The position numbers and the translations under genes are program-made. Below, piece by piece: positions 46,259 to 56,137 of a stretch of DNA of 64,000 nucleotides (the first letter of the stretch is position 1; every line of letters starts with the position of its first letter). The notes beneath the pieces were generated by a model. The model was not told the origin of the DNA and ran no database searches. It saw only the letters and a list, made by a program, of their open reading frames with translations. The stretch comes from Pseudoalteromonas xiamenensis (lineage in GTDB: Bacteria; Pseudomonadota; Gammaproteobacteria; Enterobacterales; Alteromonadaceae). The stretch lies in NCBI RefSeq assembly GCF_030994125.1, contig NZ_CP099917.1, positions 1,426,001-1,490,000 of the forward strand. Direction: 5' to 3'.

Positions 46259-46272
46259 ATGGTCATACCAGT
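46259..46272. promoter_or_regulatory. Second PdhR-like operator
   Basis: ATGGTCATACCAGT shares the exact core GGTCATACC with the first box and is centred 168 bp further upstream, equal to 16 helical turns at 10.5 bp per turn. Confidence 0.7.
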
Positions 46273-46434
46273 TGTTTAATGAATTTTTTACGACAGCAGC
46301 AATCTATTAACGACAGACATGAAGGAAAGCGAAGATTAGGATTCAATGAATGGAAAGTACACTAGAGCGATATGAAACAAAGAGGACTTAAGGCCAAACA
46401 TAAAGCCCCTGAGAATACGTCAGGGACTCTTTAC

Positions 46435-47286
46435 TTACGCAACTAAACCGAACAACGTTAACAGCGCAATAAGGACCAAATAAAATAGAATATTGCGCTT
46501 TACTAGGCGCATCATGCATGTAGCTTCATAGGTACAACCAAAATGCTGTTGCTCTATTTCCTCGGCCGCTAACGCTGTTAACGTGACAACTTTGCGATTT
46601 GAGGTTTTGAAATCAAGTAGGTATTTCAGCCAATAGCCCGTTCCCTTGGAAAAATTGCCAATAATCAAAAAGCCAAACGAAGCCACTCTTGCAGGCAACC
46701 AATCCAACCAGAACAACACACTTTGTAAGCGGACGCGATGAACTCTAAATCCATGCTCTCGGTCGTTGTATGTCCAATCAGCGACCGTACGGACCGTTGC
46801 ATACAATATTGCACCTGGTGCTCCGAGCAGGACAAACCAAAAAATAACCGCGCTGTAGTGACGGAAGTTAACCCAAGCAAGGGTTTGACCAAACGTTTCT
46901 CCCCCTTTTTGCTCTTCAGTTCGACGTTGGCCAATTTGCAACGCATACAGTGTCGCTGCTTCATTATCTCCCCGACTCAACGCATTCAAGTAACCTTTAT
47001 ATTTAGAACGCACATCGGCACAACCAAAAGCAACCAAAAGCACGCAGATGTTTAAAGCGAATTGCCACAAAATAAAATCAGAGAGCTGCCAAATAAACGC
47101 GACGAATAGCGCGGGGAATACCAACCAAACCATAAACCCAATAGGGGTAAAAAAGATCCCTTCATCTTTCAAAACAACACTACTATGCAACTGATATTTG
47201 GATACATAAAACTCAGCTTGCCAAAAAGGCGCTCTCGCCCCTAGCCGCTCGATGATCAGCGCTAGAATAATAGAAATCAAAATCAT
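46435..47286 (-). CDS. ampE: Regulatory inner-membrane protein AmpE
   Basis: This is a 283-aa polytopic membrane protein of the AmpE/CobD-like family. MILISIILALIIERLG is the typical N-terminus, and helices follow near residues 50-95, 145-165 and 262-282. It is co-transcribed after ampD (27-bp gap). It is historically linked to beta-lactamase signalling, but its molecular role is unresolved. Confidence 0.9.
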   Translation of the reverse strand: MILISIILALIIERLGARAPFWQAEFYVSKYQLHSSVVLKDEGIFFTPIGFMVWLVFPALFVAFIWQLSDFILWQFALNICVLLVAFGCADVRSKYKGYLNALSRGDNEAATLYALQIGQRRTEEQKGGETFGQTLAWVNFRHYSAVIFWFVLLGAPGAILYATVRTVADWTYNDREHGFRVHRVRLQSVLFWLDWLPARVASFGFLIIGNFSKGTGYWLKYLLDFKTSNRKVVTLTALAAEEIEQQHFGCTYEATCMMRLVKRNILFYLVLIALLTLFGLVA

Positions 47287-47313
47287 AATACGCTCTTCTA
47301 CTGTAAATTCGTT

Positions 47314-47862
47314 TTATCCATTGCGTTTAAGTTCAGCATGCAATTTATCCCAATCAAAACCAATACCTGGGTCGGTTTTACGACCTGGCGCGATGTCACT
47401 GTGCCCGGCAATATTTTGCTTAATATTTGGATAGGCAAATTGCAACTCAGTGATAATATGACTCAGTTTTCTGTATTGTTGGTCAGTAAACGAATCTCTA
47501 TCTGTACCTTCAAGTTCAATACCAATACTAAAATCATTACACTGCTCGCGCCCATTAAACATTGACACACCTGCATGCCAAGCACGTTTGTTAAACGGTA
47601 CATATTGCTTGATGGTACCATGTCTATCGATAACAAGATGTGCTGATACCCTAACCCCTTCCAATGACTGAAAACTTGGATGCGCTCGACAATCAATGCA
47701 CCCCATGAATAAGTCATCGATATAACCCTCACCAAATTGGCCTTCAGGTAAGGAAATACAGTGGATCACAATAAGACTAATATCTTGTGTATTTGGCCTA
47801 TCATCAAAATGTGATGATAGGCGGCGTTCCGCACTGTCTAGAAAGTGGTCAATTATTGGCAT
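47314..47862 (-). CDS. ampD: 1,6-anhydro-N-acetylmuramyl-L-alanine amidase AmpD
   Basis: This is a 182-aa cytoplasmic zinc amidase of peptidoglycan recycling, cutting anhydroMurNAc from stem peptides. ISLIVIHCISLPEGQFG holds the first zinc His, and NIAGHSDIAPGRKTDPGIGFDW holds the second His and the Asp. VSAHLVIDRHGTIKQYVPFNKRAWHAG is diagnostic. Loss of AmpD raises AmpC beta-lactamase in other species, but no ampC or ampR is in this window. It is divergent from nadC. Confidence 0.96.
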   Translation of the reverse strand: MPIIDHFLDSAERRLSSHFDDRPNTQDISLIVIHCISLPEGQFGEGYIDDLFMGCIDCRAHPSFQSLEGVRVSAHLVIDRHGTIKQYVPFNKRAWHAGVSMFNGREQCNDFSIGIELEGTDRDSFTDQQYRKLSHIITELQFAYPNIKQNIAGHSDIAPGRKTDPGIGFDWDKLHAELKRNG

Positions 47863-47985
47863 GATACTGAAAATAAGCCATTTATTAAATCAAATCTTAT
47901 AGGCGCTAACATATCAATTAAAACACGTGCTGACCATCTTTCACTGGTAGAGCCTGTTCAACTTCACATCAAAATCAACGTGTAA

Positions 47986-48966
<981 letters not shown>

Positions 48967-49591
48967 TCACAACAACCCTCGTCTACTTCTATTTCATCGC
49001 AGACGAATTACATACGTTTCGTCTGCGATAATGAATATCTAGAACATCGGCCTTAGTCGACTCAATCCCACAAATCTACCTTCCTTCTTTTAAATAAGAA
49101 GTTTATTGGTGATATATCGCTCCACATATTCCATTACCAGTAGGCCGTTGGAAGATTTATAAAATGCATTCAACACCTTGTAATGCTCTGTAATCGACAG
49201 AGGAACATAATTCATTGACAACAATGGTTAAAAAACGTTAAATACGAATAAAGTTTGATATTGTAACAATTCTTTAATTTCATTCCTTTGTCTGTCGATA
49301 GTTTTGTAAATAAATTGCACAAAAATAAAACAAACCTAGGCAAAACAAAGAAAAACCACCTTTTAGAATGATAATTTCTTGTTACTGTCATGATTTAGAA
49401 TTAAAGTAGATTTAAGCAACGTCGAATAGGTGCCGCTACCTTGTCAAATCGACTAAAGCCTGCCTAAATTAGGGAAGCAGATGGCGTTGCAACACAACTC
49501 ACGCTACGGATGTTCAATTTGAGTTGTAAGATTTTAGACGCATTGCCAGATGATATCTGACAATGGTTGATTATCCTTAGGAGAAGAAAAG
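48967..49591. other. 625-bp AT-rich region between nadC and pilA
   Basis: No gene is supported. It contains the nadC-proximal inverted repeat and presumably the pilA promoter and leader. I looked for a sigma-54 -24/-12 element (TGGCAC-N5-TTGC) and found none with correct spacing. AGGAG lies six bases before the pilA start. Confidence 0.6.
48996..49029. repeat. 12-bp perfect inverted repeat downstream of nadC
   Basis: ATCGCAGACGAA and TTCGTCTGCGAT flank a 10-nt loop. There is no T tract, so it is a 3' stabilising hairpin or an operator rather than a classical terminator. Confidence 0.7.
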
Positions 49592-50029
49592 ATGACGCAA
49601 CAAAAGCAACAGGGTTTTACCCTAATTGAATTAATGATCGTAGTAGCAATCGTCGGTATTTTGGCGGCAGTTGCACTTCCAGCATACCAAAACTACACTG
49701 TTAAAGCGCGTTTTACAGAAGTAGTTACAGCAGCTGACTCTGTAAAATTTACAATGGCAGAGTGTATGCAAACTAATAACAACGTTATTGCGAACTGTGA
49801 TACTTTCGGCGAACTGAATATTGCCGCACCTGCAGCTACTGCAAACCTTGCATCTGTTGCTATAACGGGAACTACTGGTGTTATTACAGCAACTGGAACT
49901 GCTGCAGCAGGGGGATTTACCTATATTCTTACTCCTCCAACGATTGACCCTGCAAATCCTGCACCGTCAACCTACGTATTCACTAAGAGCGGTACCTGTA
50001 CCTCCGCTGGTATTACAAACCTTTGCTAA
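49592..50029 (+). CDS. pilA: Major type IV pilin PilA
   Basis: This is a 145-aa type IVa prepilin. The leader MTQQKQQG is cut by PilD before Phe, followed by the hydrophobic helix [27 protein letters not shown] with the conserved Glu at +5. A C-terminal Cys pair (GTC...NLC) fits the pilin D-loop. The globular part is rich in Ala, Thr and Asn. A strong hairpin follows, and the assembly genes come next, so pilin is probably expressed at a higher level than they are. Confidence 0.95.
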   Translation: MTQQKQQGFTLIELMIVVAIVGILAAVALPAYQNYTVKARFTEVVTAADSVKFTMAECMQTNNNVIANCDTFGELNIAAPAATANLASVAITGTTGVITATGTAAAGGFTYILTPPTIDPANPAPSTYVFTKSGTCTSAGITNLC

Positions 50030-50036
50030 GTTATGT

Positions 50037-50059
50037 TTGCGGTGGCATGCCCACCGCAA
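50037..50059 (+). terminator. Attenuator-like hairpin between pilA and pilC
   Basis: TTGCGGTGG and CCACCGCAA form a 9-bp stem with a CATGC loop, without a U tract. It may stabilise the pilA mRNA 3' end or reduce read-through into pilC. Confidence 0.6.
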
Positions 50060-50079
50060 CACACGTCTAATTGAATTAT

Positions 50080-51309
50080 ATGCAGAAAAAACCAACCTCC
50101 GATTCAGTCGACATCTTTCAATGGACGGGAATTAGCGCGCGCGGCAAAAAACTTGAGGGCGAAATGAGTGCTCAAAGTATCGCGCTGTTAAAAGCGCAAT
50201 TGCGAAAACAAGGGATTACACCGCTCAAAGTCAAACGAAAGCAAAAACCATTTCTAAGTATTGGCACCGCAGAAAAAATTACCGCTAAAGACATATGTGT
50301 GGTCACGCGACAAATTGCGACCATGCTAACTGCTGGCGTACCGCTCATTCAGTCTCTGGATATGATTGAATCAGGAACAAAAAACAAAAGTTTAGCCAAA
50401 TTAATTGAAAAAGTATCGAGTGATGTAAAAGCAGGTCAACCTCTAGCCGCTGCACTGAAACAACATCCTCGTTACTTTGATGACTTATACTGTGACCTAA
50501 TCCACTCAGGTGAGCAATCAGGCGCGCTTGACCGTATTTACGATAGAGTCGCGCTTTATAAAGAAAAAGCCGAAGCACTAAAATCAAAGATAAAAAAGGC
50601 ACTATTCTACCCTATCGCCGTTATGGTTGTCGCATTGATTGTAACGTCCATCTTACTTGTATTTGTTGTTCCACAATTCCAAGATATTTTTAATGGTTTT
50701 GGTGCTGAACTCCCTGCCTTCACGCTAATGGTTATCGCCATTTCCGAATTTATGCAGGAATATTGGTGGCTCGGTCTTATTGCGATTGTTGGTTTTATCT
50801 TTTTCTATAAAGAAGCCCTAATTAAAAGCAAAGCTGTACGTAACTTTAACGATCGCATGGTCCTTCGATTGCCTATTGTTGGTGATATTCTAAAAAAAGC
50901 GGCGGTTGCACGCTATGCGCGAACGCTTTCGACTACCTTTGCTGCTGGCGTGCCGTTAGTGGATGCGTTAGATTCTGCAGCAGGAGCCTCTGGTAACGTG
51001 ATTTACCGTGATGCCATTATCGAGATAAAAGCGGAAGTCAGTTCAGGTAACCAAATGAACTGGGCTATGCGAAATTCAAAGATATTCCCGGATATGGTTG
51101 TCCAAATGGTTTCCATTGGTGAAGAGTCAGGTTCTCTTGACGATATGCTTGCCAAAGTGGCCAGCATATATGAACAAGAGGTCGATGACGCTGTAGATGG
51201 GTTATCCAGCCTACTTGAGCCTCTTATTATGGCCGTTTTGGGCGTTATTGTCGGCGGCTTAATTGTTGCGATGTACTTACCTATTTTCCAATTGGGTTCA
51301 GTTGTTTAA
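50080..51309 (+). CDS. pilC: Type IV pilus inner-membrane platform protein PilC
   Basis: This is a 409-aa GspF-family protein that links the assembly ATPase to the pilin pool. It has two GspF repeats with TM segments at about residues 170-200, 220-245 and 375-400. FTRQ-like VVTRQIATMLTAGVPLIQSLDM and ARYARTLSTTFAAGVPLVDALDS are the repeat signatures. The start could be TTG 50071 or ATG 50080; neither has a clear ribosome-binding site, so coupling to pilA is possible. pilB does not precede it, unlike the standard order. Confidence 0.95.
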   Translation: MQKKPTSDSVDIFQWTGISARGKKLEGEMSAQSIALLKAQLRKQGITPLKVKRKQKPFLSIGTAEKITAKDICVVTRQIATMLTAGVPLIQSLDMIESGTKNKSLAKLIEKVSSDVKAGQPLAAALKQHPRYFDDLYCDLIHSGEQSGALDRIYDRVALYKEKAEALKSKIKKALFYPIAVMVVALIVTSILLVFVVPQFQDIFNGFGAELPAFTLMVIAISEFMQEYWWLGLIAIVGFIFFYKEALIKSKAVRNFNDRMVLRLPIVGDILKKAAVARYARTLSTTFAAGVPLVDALDSAAGASGNVIYRDAIIEIKAEVSSGNQMNWAMRNSKIFPDMVVQMVSIGEESGSLDDMLAKVASIYEQEVDDAVDGLSSLLEPLIMAVLGVIVGGLIVAMYLPIFQLGSVV

Positions 51310-51330
51310 CTCTTAAATTTAAGTTGTACT

Positions 51331-52230
51331 ATGTTAGAGCTTTTTACGAACACGCTAACGCTTTTACAAACCAATATTGCGTTTTATTTAGTTTCCGTTG
51401 GATTGGTTTCACTGTGCATAGGCAGTTTCCTAAACGTGGTTATTTACCGACTCCCCATACAGTTGCAATACGAATGGCAAACTGAATGCAAACTTCTATT
51501 AGCCGAGCATCTAACTGGCTCCAATGGAGAAGACAATAGACCAACATTCAATCTTGCCTTTCCAAATTCGCACTGCCCAAAGTGCCAAACTTCTCTTAAG
51601 TGGTGGCATAACATTCCCTTAGTGAGTTGGCTGCTTTTAAAAGGTCGCTGTGGATTTTGCCAAACGTCGATAAGTATCCGTTATCCTCTCATTGAAGTAC
51701 TGACGGCAACTATGAGTGTTGTTGTCGCTTGGCATTTTGGACCTACCGAGAAAGCATTACTGTATATCGTTATAGGCTGGGCACTTATCGCTCTCACCTT
51801 TATCGATGTCGATCATATGCTACTCCCAGACCAGATTACCCTGCCGCTAGTTTGGGTTGCACTACTTGCCGCGACACTCAATATCACGATAGCCCCTCAA
51901 GAGGCCATCATTGGCGCAGCTGTTGGTTATTTAAGTCTTTGGAGCGTGTTCTGGCTGTTTAAACTTGTCACTGGCAAAGAAGGCATGGGCTATGGTGATT
52001 TTAAGCTTATGGCTGTATTTGGCGCCTTACTTGGCTGGGAATACATTTTACAAATCGTCTTATTGTCTAGCGTCGTCGGCGCTGTGATCGGCAGTATTCA
52101 GCTCGCCGTACAAGGCAAAGACTCCGCAACACCAATTCCGTTCGGCCCTTACATAGCCGCAGCAGGTTGGATAGCGATGTTATTTGGCCCACAAATCCAA
52201 AGTTGGTATTTTGGGATGCTGCAGCTATGA
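51331..52230 (+). CDS. pilD: Prepilin peptidase / N-methyltransferase PilD
   Basis: This is a 299-aa inner-membrane bifunctional enzyme that removes the pilin leader and methylates the new N-terminal Phe. SFLNVVIYRLP is at the N-terminus. Two CxxC zinc pairs (CPKCQTSLKWWHNIPLVSWLLLKGRCGFC) are present. Catalytic Asps lie in FIDVDHMLLPD and GYGDFKLMAVFGALLGW. Eight or so TM segments follow. The stop overlaps the coaE start by ATGA. Confidence 0.97.
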   Translation: MLELFTNTLTLLQTNIAFYLVSVGLVSLCIGSFLNVVIYRLPIQLQYEWQTECKLLLAEHLTGSNGEDNRPTFNLAFPNSHCPKCQTSLKWWHNIPLVSWLLLKGRCGFCQTSISIRYPLIEVLTATMSVVVAWHFGPTEKALLYIVIGWALIALTFIDVDHMLLPDQITLPLVWVALLAATLNITIAPQEAIIGAAVGYLSLWSVFWLFKLVTGKEGMGYGDFKLMAVFGALLGWEYILQIVLLSSVVGAVIGSIQLAVQGKDSATPIPFGPYIAAAGWIAMLFGPQIQSWYFGMLQL

Positions 52231-52841
52231 AAAAATGGGTTTTAGGCGTAACCGGTGGTATCGGTGCAGGTAAATCTGCGGTCACCAAGGAGTTTGAACG
52301 ATTAGGTATCGAAGTCATTGACGCGGATATAATTGCACGTGATGTTGTGGCCGTTGGTAGTGCAGCTCTCGAACAAATTAAGCAACATTTTGGTGAAACA
52401 ATACTTCATCATGATGGCTCTCTTAATCGAGCAAAGCTACGTGAACGCATTTTTTCCAATGAATGTGAAAAAAGCTGGCTCAACAATTTGCTGCATCCCT
52501 TAATCCGTGAGAACACTTTATTAGCCTTAAGTTCAAGCCAATCGCCTTATTGCATCCTTGCTGCCCCACTGCTTTTTGAGAATCAGCTACAGAAATATTG
52601 TCATCGTACATTGCTCATTGACGTGCCCGAAGAAATTCAGTTGATTAGAACGGTAGAGCGAGATCAAGTGAGTGAACAGCAGGTAAAAGCGATTATAAGC
52701 GCACAAATGAGTAGGGAAGAAAAGTTAGCACTTGCCGACGACATACTCGACAATTCTCATGCGTTATCGCAAACCTATACTAAACTCAAAGAATTACATG
52801 AATTCTATTTAAGGCAAGCACAATTAGTGAGTGGGGGTTGA
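52227..52841 (+). CDS. coaE: Dephospho-CoA kinase
   Basis: This is a 204-aa P-loop kinase for the last step of coenzyme A synthesis. WVLGVTGGIGAGKSAV is Walker A, and EVIDADIIARDVV and LAAPLLFEN are typical. The start ATG at 52227 overlaps the pilD stop (ATGA); a start at 52167 would sit in pilD without similarity. pilB, rather than zapD, follows after 105 bp. Confidence 0.96.
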   Translation: MKKWVLGVTGGIGAGKSAVTKEFERLGIEVIDADIIARDVVAVGSAALEQIKQHFGETILHHDGSLNRAKLRERIFSNECEKSWLNNLLHPLIRENTLLALSSSQSPYCILAAPLLFENQLQKYCHRTLLIDVPEEIQLIRTVERDQVSEQQVKAIISAQMSREEKLALADDILDNSHALSQTYTKLKELHEFYLRQAQLVSGG

Positions 52842-52946
52842 GCGAAATCAACGCTGACCTCATTATGGCTTTTTAACCGTTTGAAAAGTGGTAAACTAAG
52901 ACATTATTCCGACAAAAAAACAGAGTTAAACACATAAAGGTATTCA

Positions 52947-54626
52947 ATGGAGCAAAACTCCCCATTATTACGTAAGTTCTTAACATTAGGACGCGTGACC
53001 GCTGAGCAGGTTAAAGCAAAGCAAAAAGATGCAAGTTCAATTGCAGAGTTAATTGCGATGTGCAGCGGCATGGATGGCAAAGAGTTAGCCGAACAATGCC
53101 TAGATCTATTTCGAGTTCCCTTATTCGATTTGAATGAGTTTGATATCGAAAACATTCCAAAAGAACTTGTTAAAGAAAAGCTCATTCGACAACATCATAT
53201 TCTTCCACTTAACCGTAAAGGACGGAAATTGTACGTCGCCGCGTCTGATCCAACTGATTATGGCGCCCTCGAAAACTTTGAGTTCAGTACAGGCCTTCAA
53301 TGTGAAGTTGTCGTTGTCGATTATCGTCAACTTGAAAAGAAAATTGACTTATTGTTCGACTCATCAAGTGGACTTGGCATGTCGGAAGCTGAGTTTGACG
53401 AATTTAGTTCACTTGAAACAGATGACTCTTCAACCGTTCAAGCACAACAGGAAGAAGAAAAAGACGATGCACCTATCATCGTCTACATCAATAAGATACT
53501 GATGGATGCCATCAAAAAAGGTGCATCGGATCTTCACTTCGAACCGTACGAGCACAAGTACCGAATTCGATTTCGTATCGATGGTATTTTACATGAAATG
53601 GCAAGTCCACCGGTTACGCTCGCAAACCGACTTTCTGCCCGTATCAAGGTTATGTCTCGTCTAGATATTGCAGAAAAGCGTAAACCTCAAGACGGTCGCA
53701 TTAAACTCAAAATATCGGATAGGAAAAGCATCGATTTCCGTGTGAGCACTTTGCCAACCATGTGGGGCGAAAAAATAGTAATGCGTATTCTGGATTCTTC
53801 CAGCGCAATGCTCGGCATCGATGTTTTAGGATATGAACCTGAACAAAAGCAGCTTTACCTTGACGCACTCAATCAACCTCAAGGGATGATTTTGGTCACT
53901 GGGCCGACCGGCTCCGGTAAAACTGTTTCACTTTACACGGGTTTAAACATTCTCAACAAACCAGAGCGTAACATCAGTACCGCTGAAGACCCTGTTGAAA
54001 TAAACCTTGAAGGTATTAACCAAGTTCAAATCAATACCAAGGCTGATATGACATTCGCTAATGCGCTGCGTGCATTCCTACGTCAAGATCCTGATGTGGT
54101 GATGGTGGGTGAGATCCGAGATTTGGAAACGGCTGAAATTTCCATTAAAGCGGCACAAACAGGTCACTTGGTGCTAAGTACACTTCACACCAACTCTGCC
54201 CCCGAAACACTCACTCGTTTACTCAATATGGGCGTGCCTGCCTACAACGTTGCCAGCTCTGTCAGTTTGATTATCGCACAACGCCTTGCTCGTCGTTTAT
54301 GCCCTAAATGTAAAACACCAGAAACATTGCCGAAAGAAGAGCTCCTAAGACAAGGCTTCAAAGAAGCGGATATCCCAAATGTAACGCTGTTTTCGCCAAA
54401 AGGCTGCGATCATTGTACCGATGGCTACAAAGGCCGAGTCGGTATATACGAAGTAGTAAAAATCACTCCTGAAATAGCACAGGTGATTATGCGAGGTGGT
54501 AATAGTCTTGAAATTGCCGAGATGGCAAACAAAGCTGGATTTGCGAATCTGCGTATTTCTGGCCTCAAAAAAGCAGGAGCTGGCGTCAGTTCTCTTACCG
54601 AAATTAACCGCGTCACCAGCTTTTAA
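52947..54626 (+). CDS. pilB: Type IV pilus assembly ATPase PilB
   Basis: This is a 559-aa hexameric motor ATPase driving pilus extension. The N-terminal GspE N1 region (about residues 1-150) is followed by the catalytic core with Walker [15 protein letters not shown] (about 312-325), STAEDPVEI, Walker [13 protein letters not shown], His box [13 protein letters not shown] and a zinc tetracysteine (CPKCKTPE...GCDHC). It lies between coaE and yacG instead of between pilA and pilC, with its own 105-bp upstream gap, so it probably has a separate promoter. Confidence 0.97.
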   Translation: MEQNSPLLRKFLTLGRVTAEQVKAKQKDASSIAELIAMCSGMDGKELAEQCLDLFRVPLFDLNEFDIENIPKELVKEKLIRQHHILPLNRKGRKLYVAASDPTDYGALENFEFSTGLQCEVVVVDYRQLEKKIDLLFDSSSGLGMSEAEFDEFSSLETDDSSTVQAQQEEEKDDAPIIVYINKILMDAIKKGASDLHFEPYEHKYRIRFRIDGILHEMASPPVTLANRLSARIKVMSRLDIAEKRKPQDGRIKLKISDRKSIDFRVSTLPTMWGEKIVMRILDSSSAMLGIDVLGYEPEQKQLYLDALNQPQGMILVTGPTGSGKTVSLYTGLNILNKPERNISTAEDPVEINLEGINQVQINTKADMTFANALRAFLRQDPDVVMVGEIRDLETAEISIKAAQTGHLVLSTLHTNSAPETLTRLLNMGVPAYNVASSVSLIIAQRLARRLCPKCKTPETLPKEELLRQGFKEADIPNVTLFSPKGCDHCTDGYKGRVGIYEVVKITPEIAQVIMRGGNSLEIAEMANKAGFANLRISGLKKAGAGVSSLTEINRVTSF

Positions 54627-54718
54627 ATAGCCGTTTAAATACAGGGAGTGCACCACACTCCCTTGACCTTCTAGACCAGCTCGTTAGACTATTAGCAAAG
54701 AACTTATTGAGAATAACG

Positions 54719-54961
54719 ATGGCTACTATTGTCGCATGCCCTACTTGCCAAGCGGATGTTATTTGGTCTGATAAAAGCCCTTATCGCCCTTTTTGCAGCA
54801 AGCGCTGTCAACTCATTGACCTTGGAGAATGGTCAATGGAAAACCATAAGATTTCATCGGTACTAAACACTGAGCACACACTATCAGAGGAAGACAAGCA
54901 ACGCTTAATCGAAGAAGCTGAGGCTATGTTGGCAAAAAATCAAGACGATTTCTTTCAATAA
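54719..54961 (+). CDS. yacG: DNA gyrase inhibitor YacG
   Basis: This is an 80-aa zinc protein. The ligands are CPTC and CSKRC ([10 protein letters not shown]...[17 protein letters not shown]). It binds GyrB and inhibits gyrase in E. coli. The start is the ATG at 54719; the open frame begins with a TTG 12 nt earlier. The gap to pilB is 92 bp. It closes the nadC-pil-coaE-yacG cluster. Confidence 0.94.
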   Translation: MATIVACPTCQADVIWSDKSPYRPFCSKRCQLIDLGEWSMENHKISSVLNTEHTLSEEDKQRLIEEAEAMLAKNQDDFFQ

Positions 54962-55205
54962 CGCGATTGGATCTATTGGTGAGCATCTAGCGCTCACCTA
55001 TCCTTTGACAACTTGTCATCCTGCCACTAGAGTTTTTGTCCAATTCAATTCATTCCCATCACTCTCAAACAACCTATTACATAAAACAAATTAGTAAAGA
55101 ATTATCTCTGGGAGAATGTTTGAACTAGATCGTTGTATGCAGGGCTCCAATGGGAACATTGAATGAATCGATTAGGACGTTAGTACAAACCACAAAATTC
55201 AGGCA

Positions 55206-55236
55206 TAAAAAAACCCCAACCAAATAGGTTAGGGTT
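55206..55236 (-). terminator. Terminator of tRNA-Leu
   Basis: On the minus strand AACCCTAACC and GGTTGGGGTT form a 10-bp stem (one G-U pair) with a 5-nt loop, then a T run. It lies eight bp beyond the tRNA 3' end. Confidence 0.88.
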
Positions 55237-55243
55237 AGTAAAG

Positions 55244-55328
55244 TGGTACCAGTGGACGGACTTGAACCGTCACGCCCGAAGGCAACGGATTTTGAATCCG
55301 TCATGTCTACCAATTCCATCACACTGGC
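55244..55328 (-). tRNA. leuX-like: tRNA-Leu (anticodon CAA)
   Basis: This is an 85-nt class II tRNA with encoded CCA. The acceptor GCCAGTG pairs with CACTGGT (one G-T pair). The anticodon stem ACGGA/TCCGT encloses loop TTCAAAA, giving CAA. The long variable arm (TTGCCTTCGGGCG) and the T arm GACGGTTCAAGTCCGTC are present. It decodes UUG and is a likely substrate of TrmL encoded at 16.4 kb. Confidence 0.95.
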
Positions 55329-55562
55329 ATCATTTTTCTTTAATCTTCTAAAATTAAAAGATAAAGAAAAACCACTTTGAGCTTGGGCTTTGTTTATATG
55401 CCCTCGTCTCTATGCTTTGCATTATACAAATATCTTTTGTCGCAGCAAGCAATTTTTTGATTCCCAAGCGTTAACTGCTGCTTCTTTGAACAAAACACCA
55501 ACATCACTGCACTTTTAGGGTCATTGGTGTAAAATAGGCAAAGTTTATTTTTGAGGTTCCCC

Positions 55563-56059
55563 ATGTCTGAATTTCCTAATGCGGGATTTTTCCGCCGTTT
55601 AGCTGCATTGCTTTATGATGGTTTAGTGGTAATCGCTTTCGCCATGTTATCGACAGTTTTATTTCTTTTACTCGTGCAAGGAGCGATTAGCCTTGGATGG
55701 CTATCAATGTCGGGGCATGAAGATATTTCCGCTTTTGTTCAAGACACACCTTTGCTCTATTGGCTACGTTTAGCATTATTAATTTGTGTTTCGGTGTTTT
55801 TCTTTACGTACTTCTGGAAAAAAGTGGGCAAACGATTGGTATGCGCGCCTGGCGTCTTCAGGTTGTGACCACTGACGGAACACCTTTATCATGGGGTAAA
55901 GCAGCACTGCGCAGCGTATGCGCGTTATTAGGTTTAGGAAATCTATTGGTGCTCATCGATTTCAAACATAAAAGAGCTTTGCAAGACCGGCTGACTGGCA
56001 CGAATGTCATTGTCTTGAGTAAAGAAGAAAATCGCCGAGTCTATCGTTCATTAGATTAA
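55563..56059 (+). pseudogene. RDD family membrane protein, interrupted by a frameshift in an A6 run
   Basis: The start at 55563 encodes NAGFFRRLAALLYDGLVV (RDD motif residues) and two TM helices, then loses frame after TYFWKK and stops at 55868. The expected continuation SGQTIGMRAWRLQVVTTDGTPL...DRLTGTNVIVL lies in the -1 frame to 56059. Adding one A to the run of six at 55818-55823 restores a normal protein of about 165 aa. The function of RDD proteins is poorly known, with transport roles proposed for some. A real mutation and a homopolymer sequencing error cannot be distinguished here. Confidence 0.87.
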
Positions 56060-56089
56060 ATTCACGCGGATAAGGTCTACATATTAAAA

Positions 56090-56118
56090 ACAAAAAGTCG
56101 CCAACGCGACTTTTTGTT
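56090..56118. terminator. Bidirectional terminator between the RDD gene and lptG
   Basis: ACAAAAAGTCGC and GCGACTTTTTGT form a perfect 12-bp stem with a 4-nt loop, serving both convergent genes. Confidence 0.92.
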
Positions 56119-56137
56119 TCAATTCTCACGCTAAAAA

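Larger units (their letters stand above)
45945..46434. other. 490-bp control region upstream of pdhR
   Basis: No gene is seen. It holds two PdhR boxes (46088-46107, 46259-46272) and an unrelated 18-bp palindrome (46165-46182), listed separately. The ampE gene begins its 3' end beyond it, on the same strand. Confidence 0.75.

Noticed and set aside
49430..49591. Sigma-54 promoter for pilA
   Set aside because: GG and GC dinucleotides occur (for example TGGCGTTGCA), but none has the required 10-bp spacing between the -24 and -12 elements.
55244..55328. Genomic-island attachment site at tRNA-Leu
   Set aside because: There is no integrase, direct repeat of the tRNA end or accessory gene block next to it. 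The flanks are core genes.
55818..55823. Programmed -1 ribosomal frameshifting in the RDD gene
   Set aside because: The zero-frame codons are TGG AAA AAA GTG, so a -1 slip would break pairing at the first position (GAA). It is not a standard slippery heptamer, and no stimulatory structure is evident.
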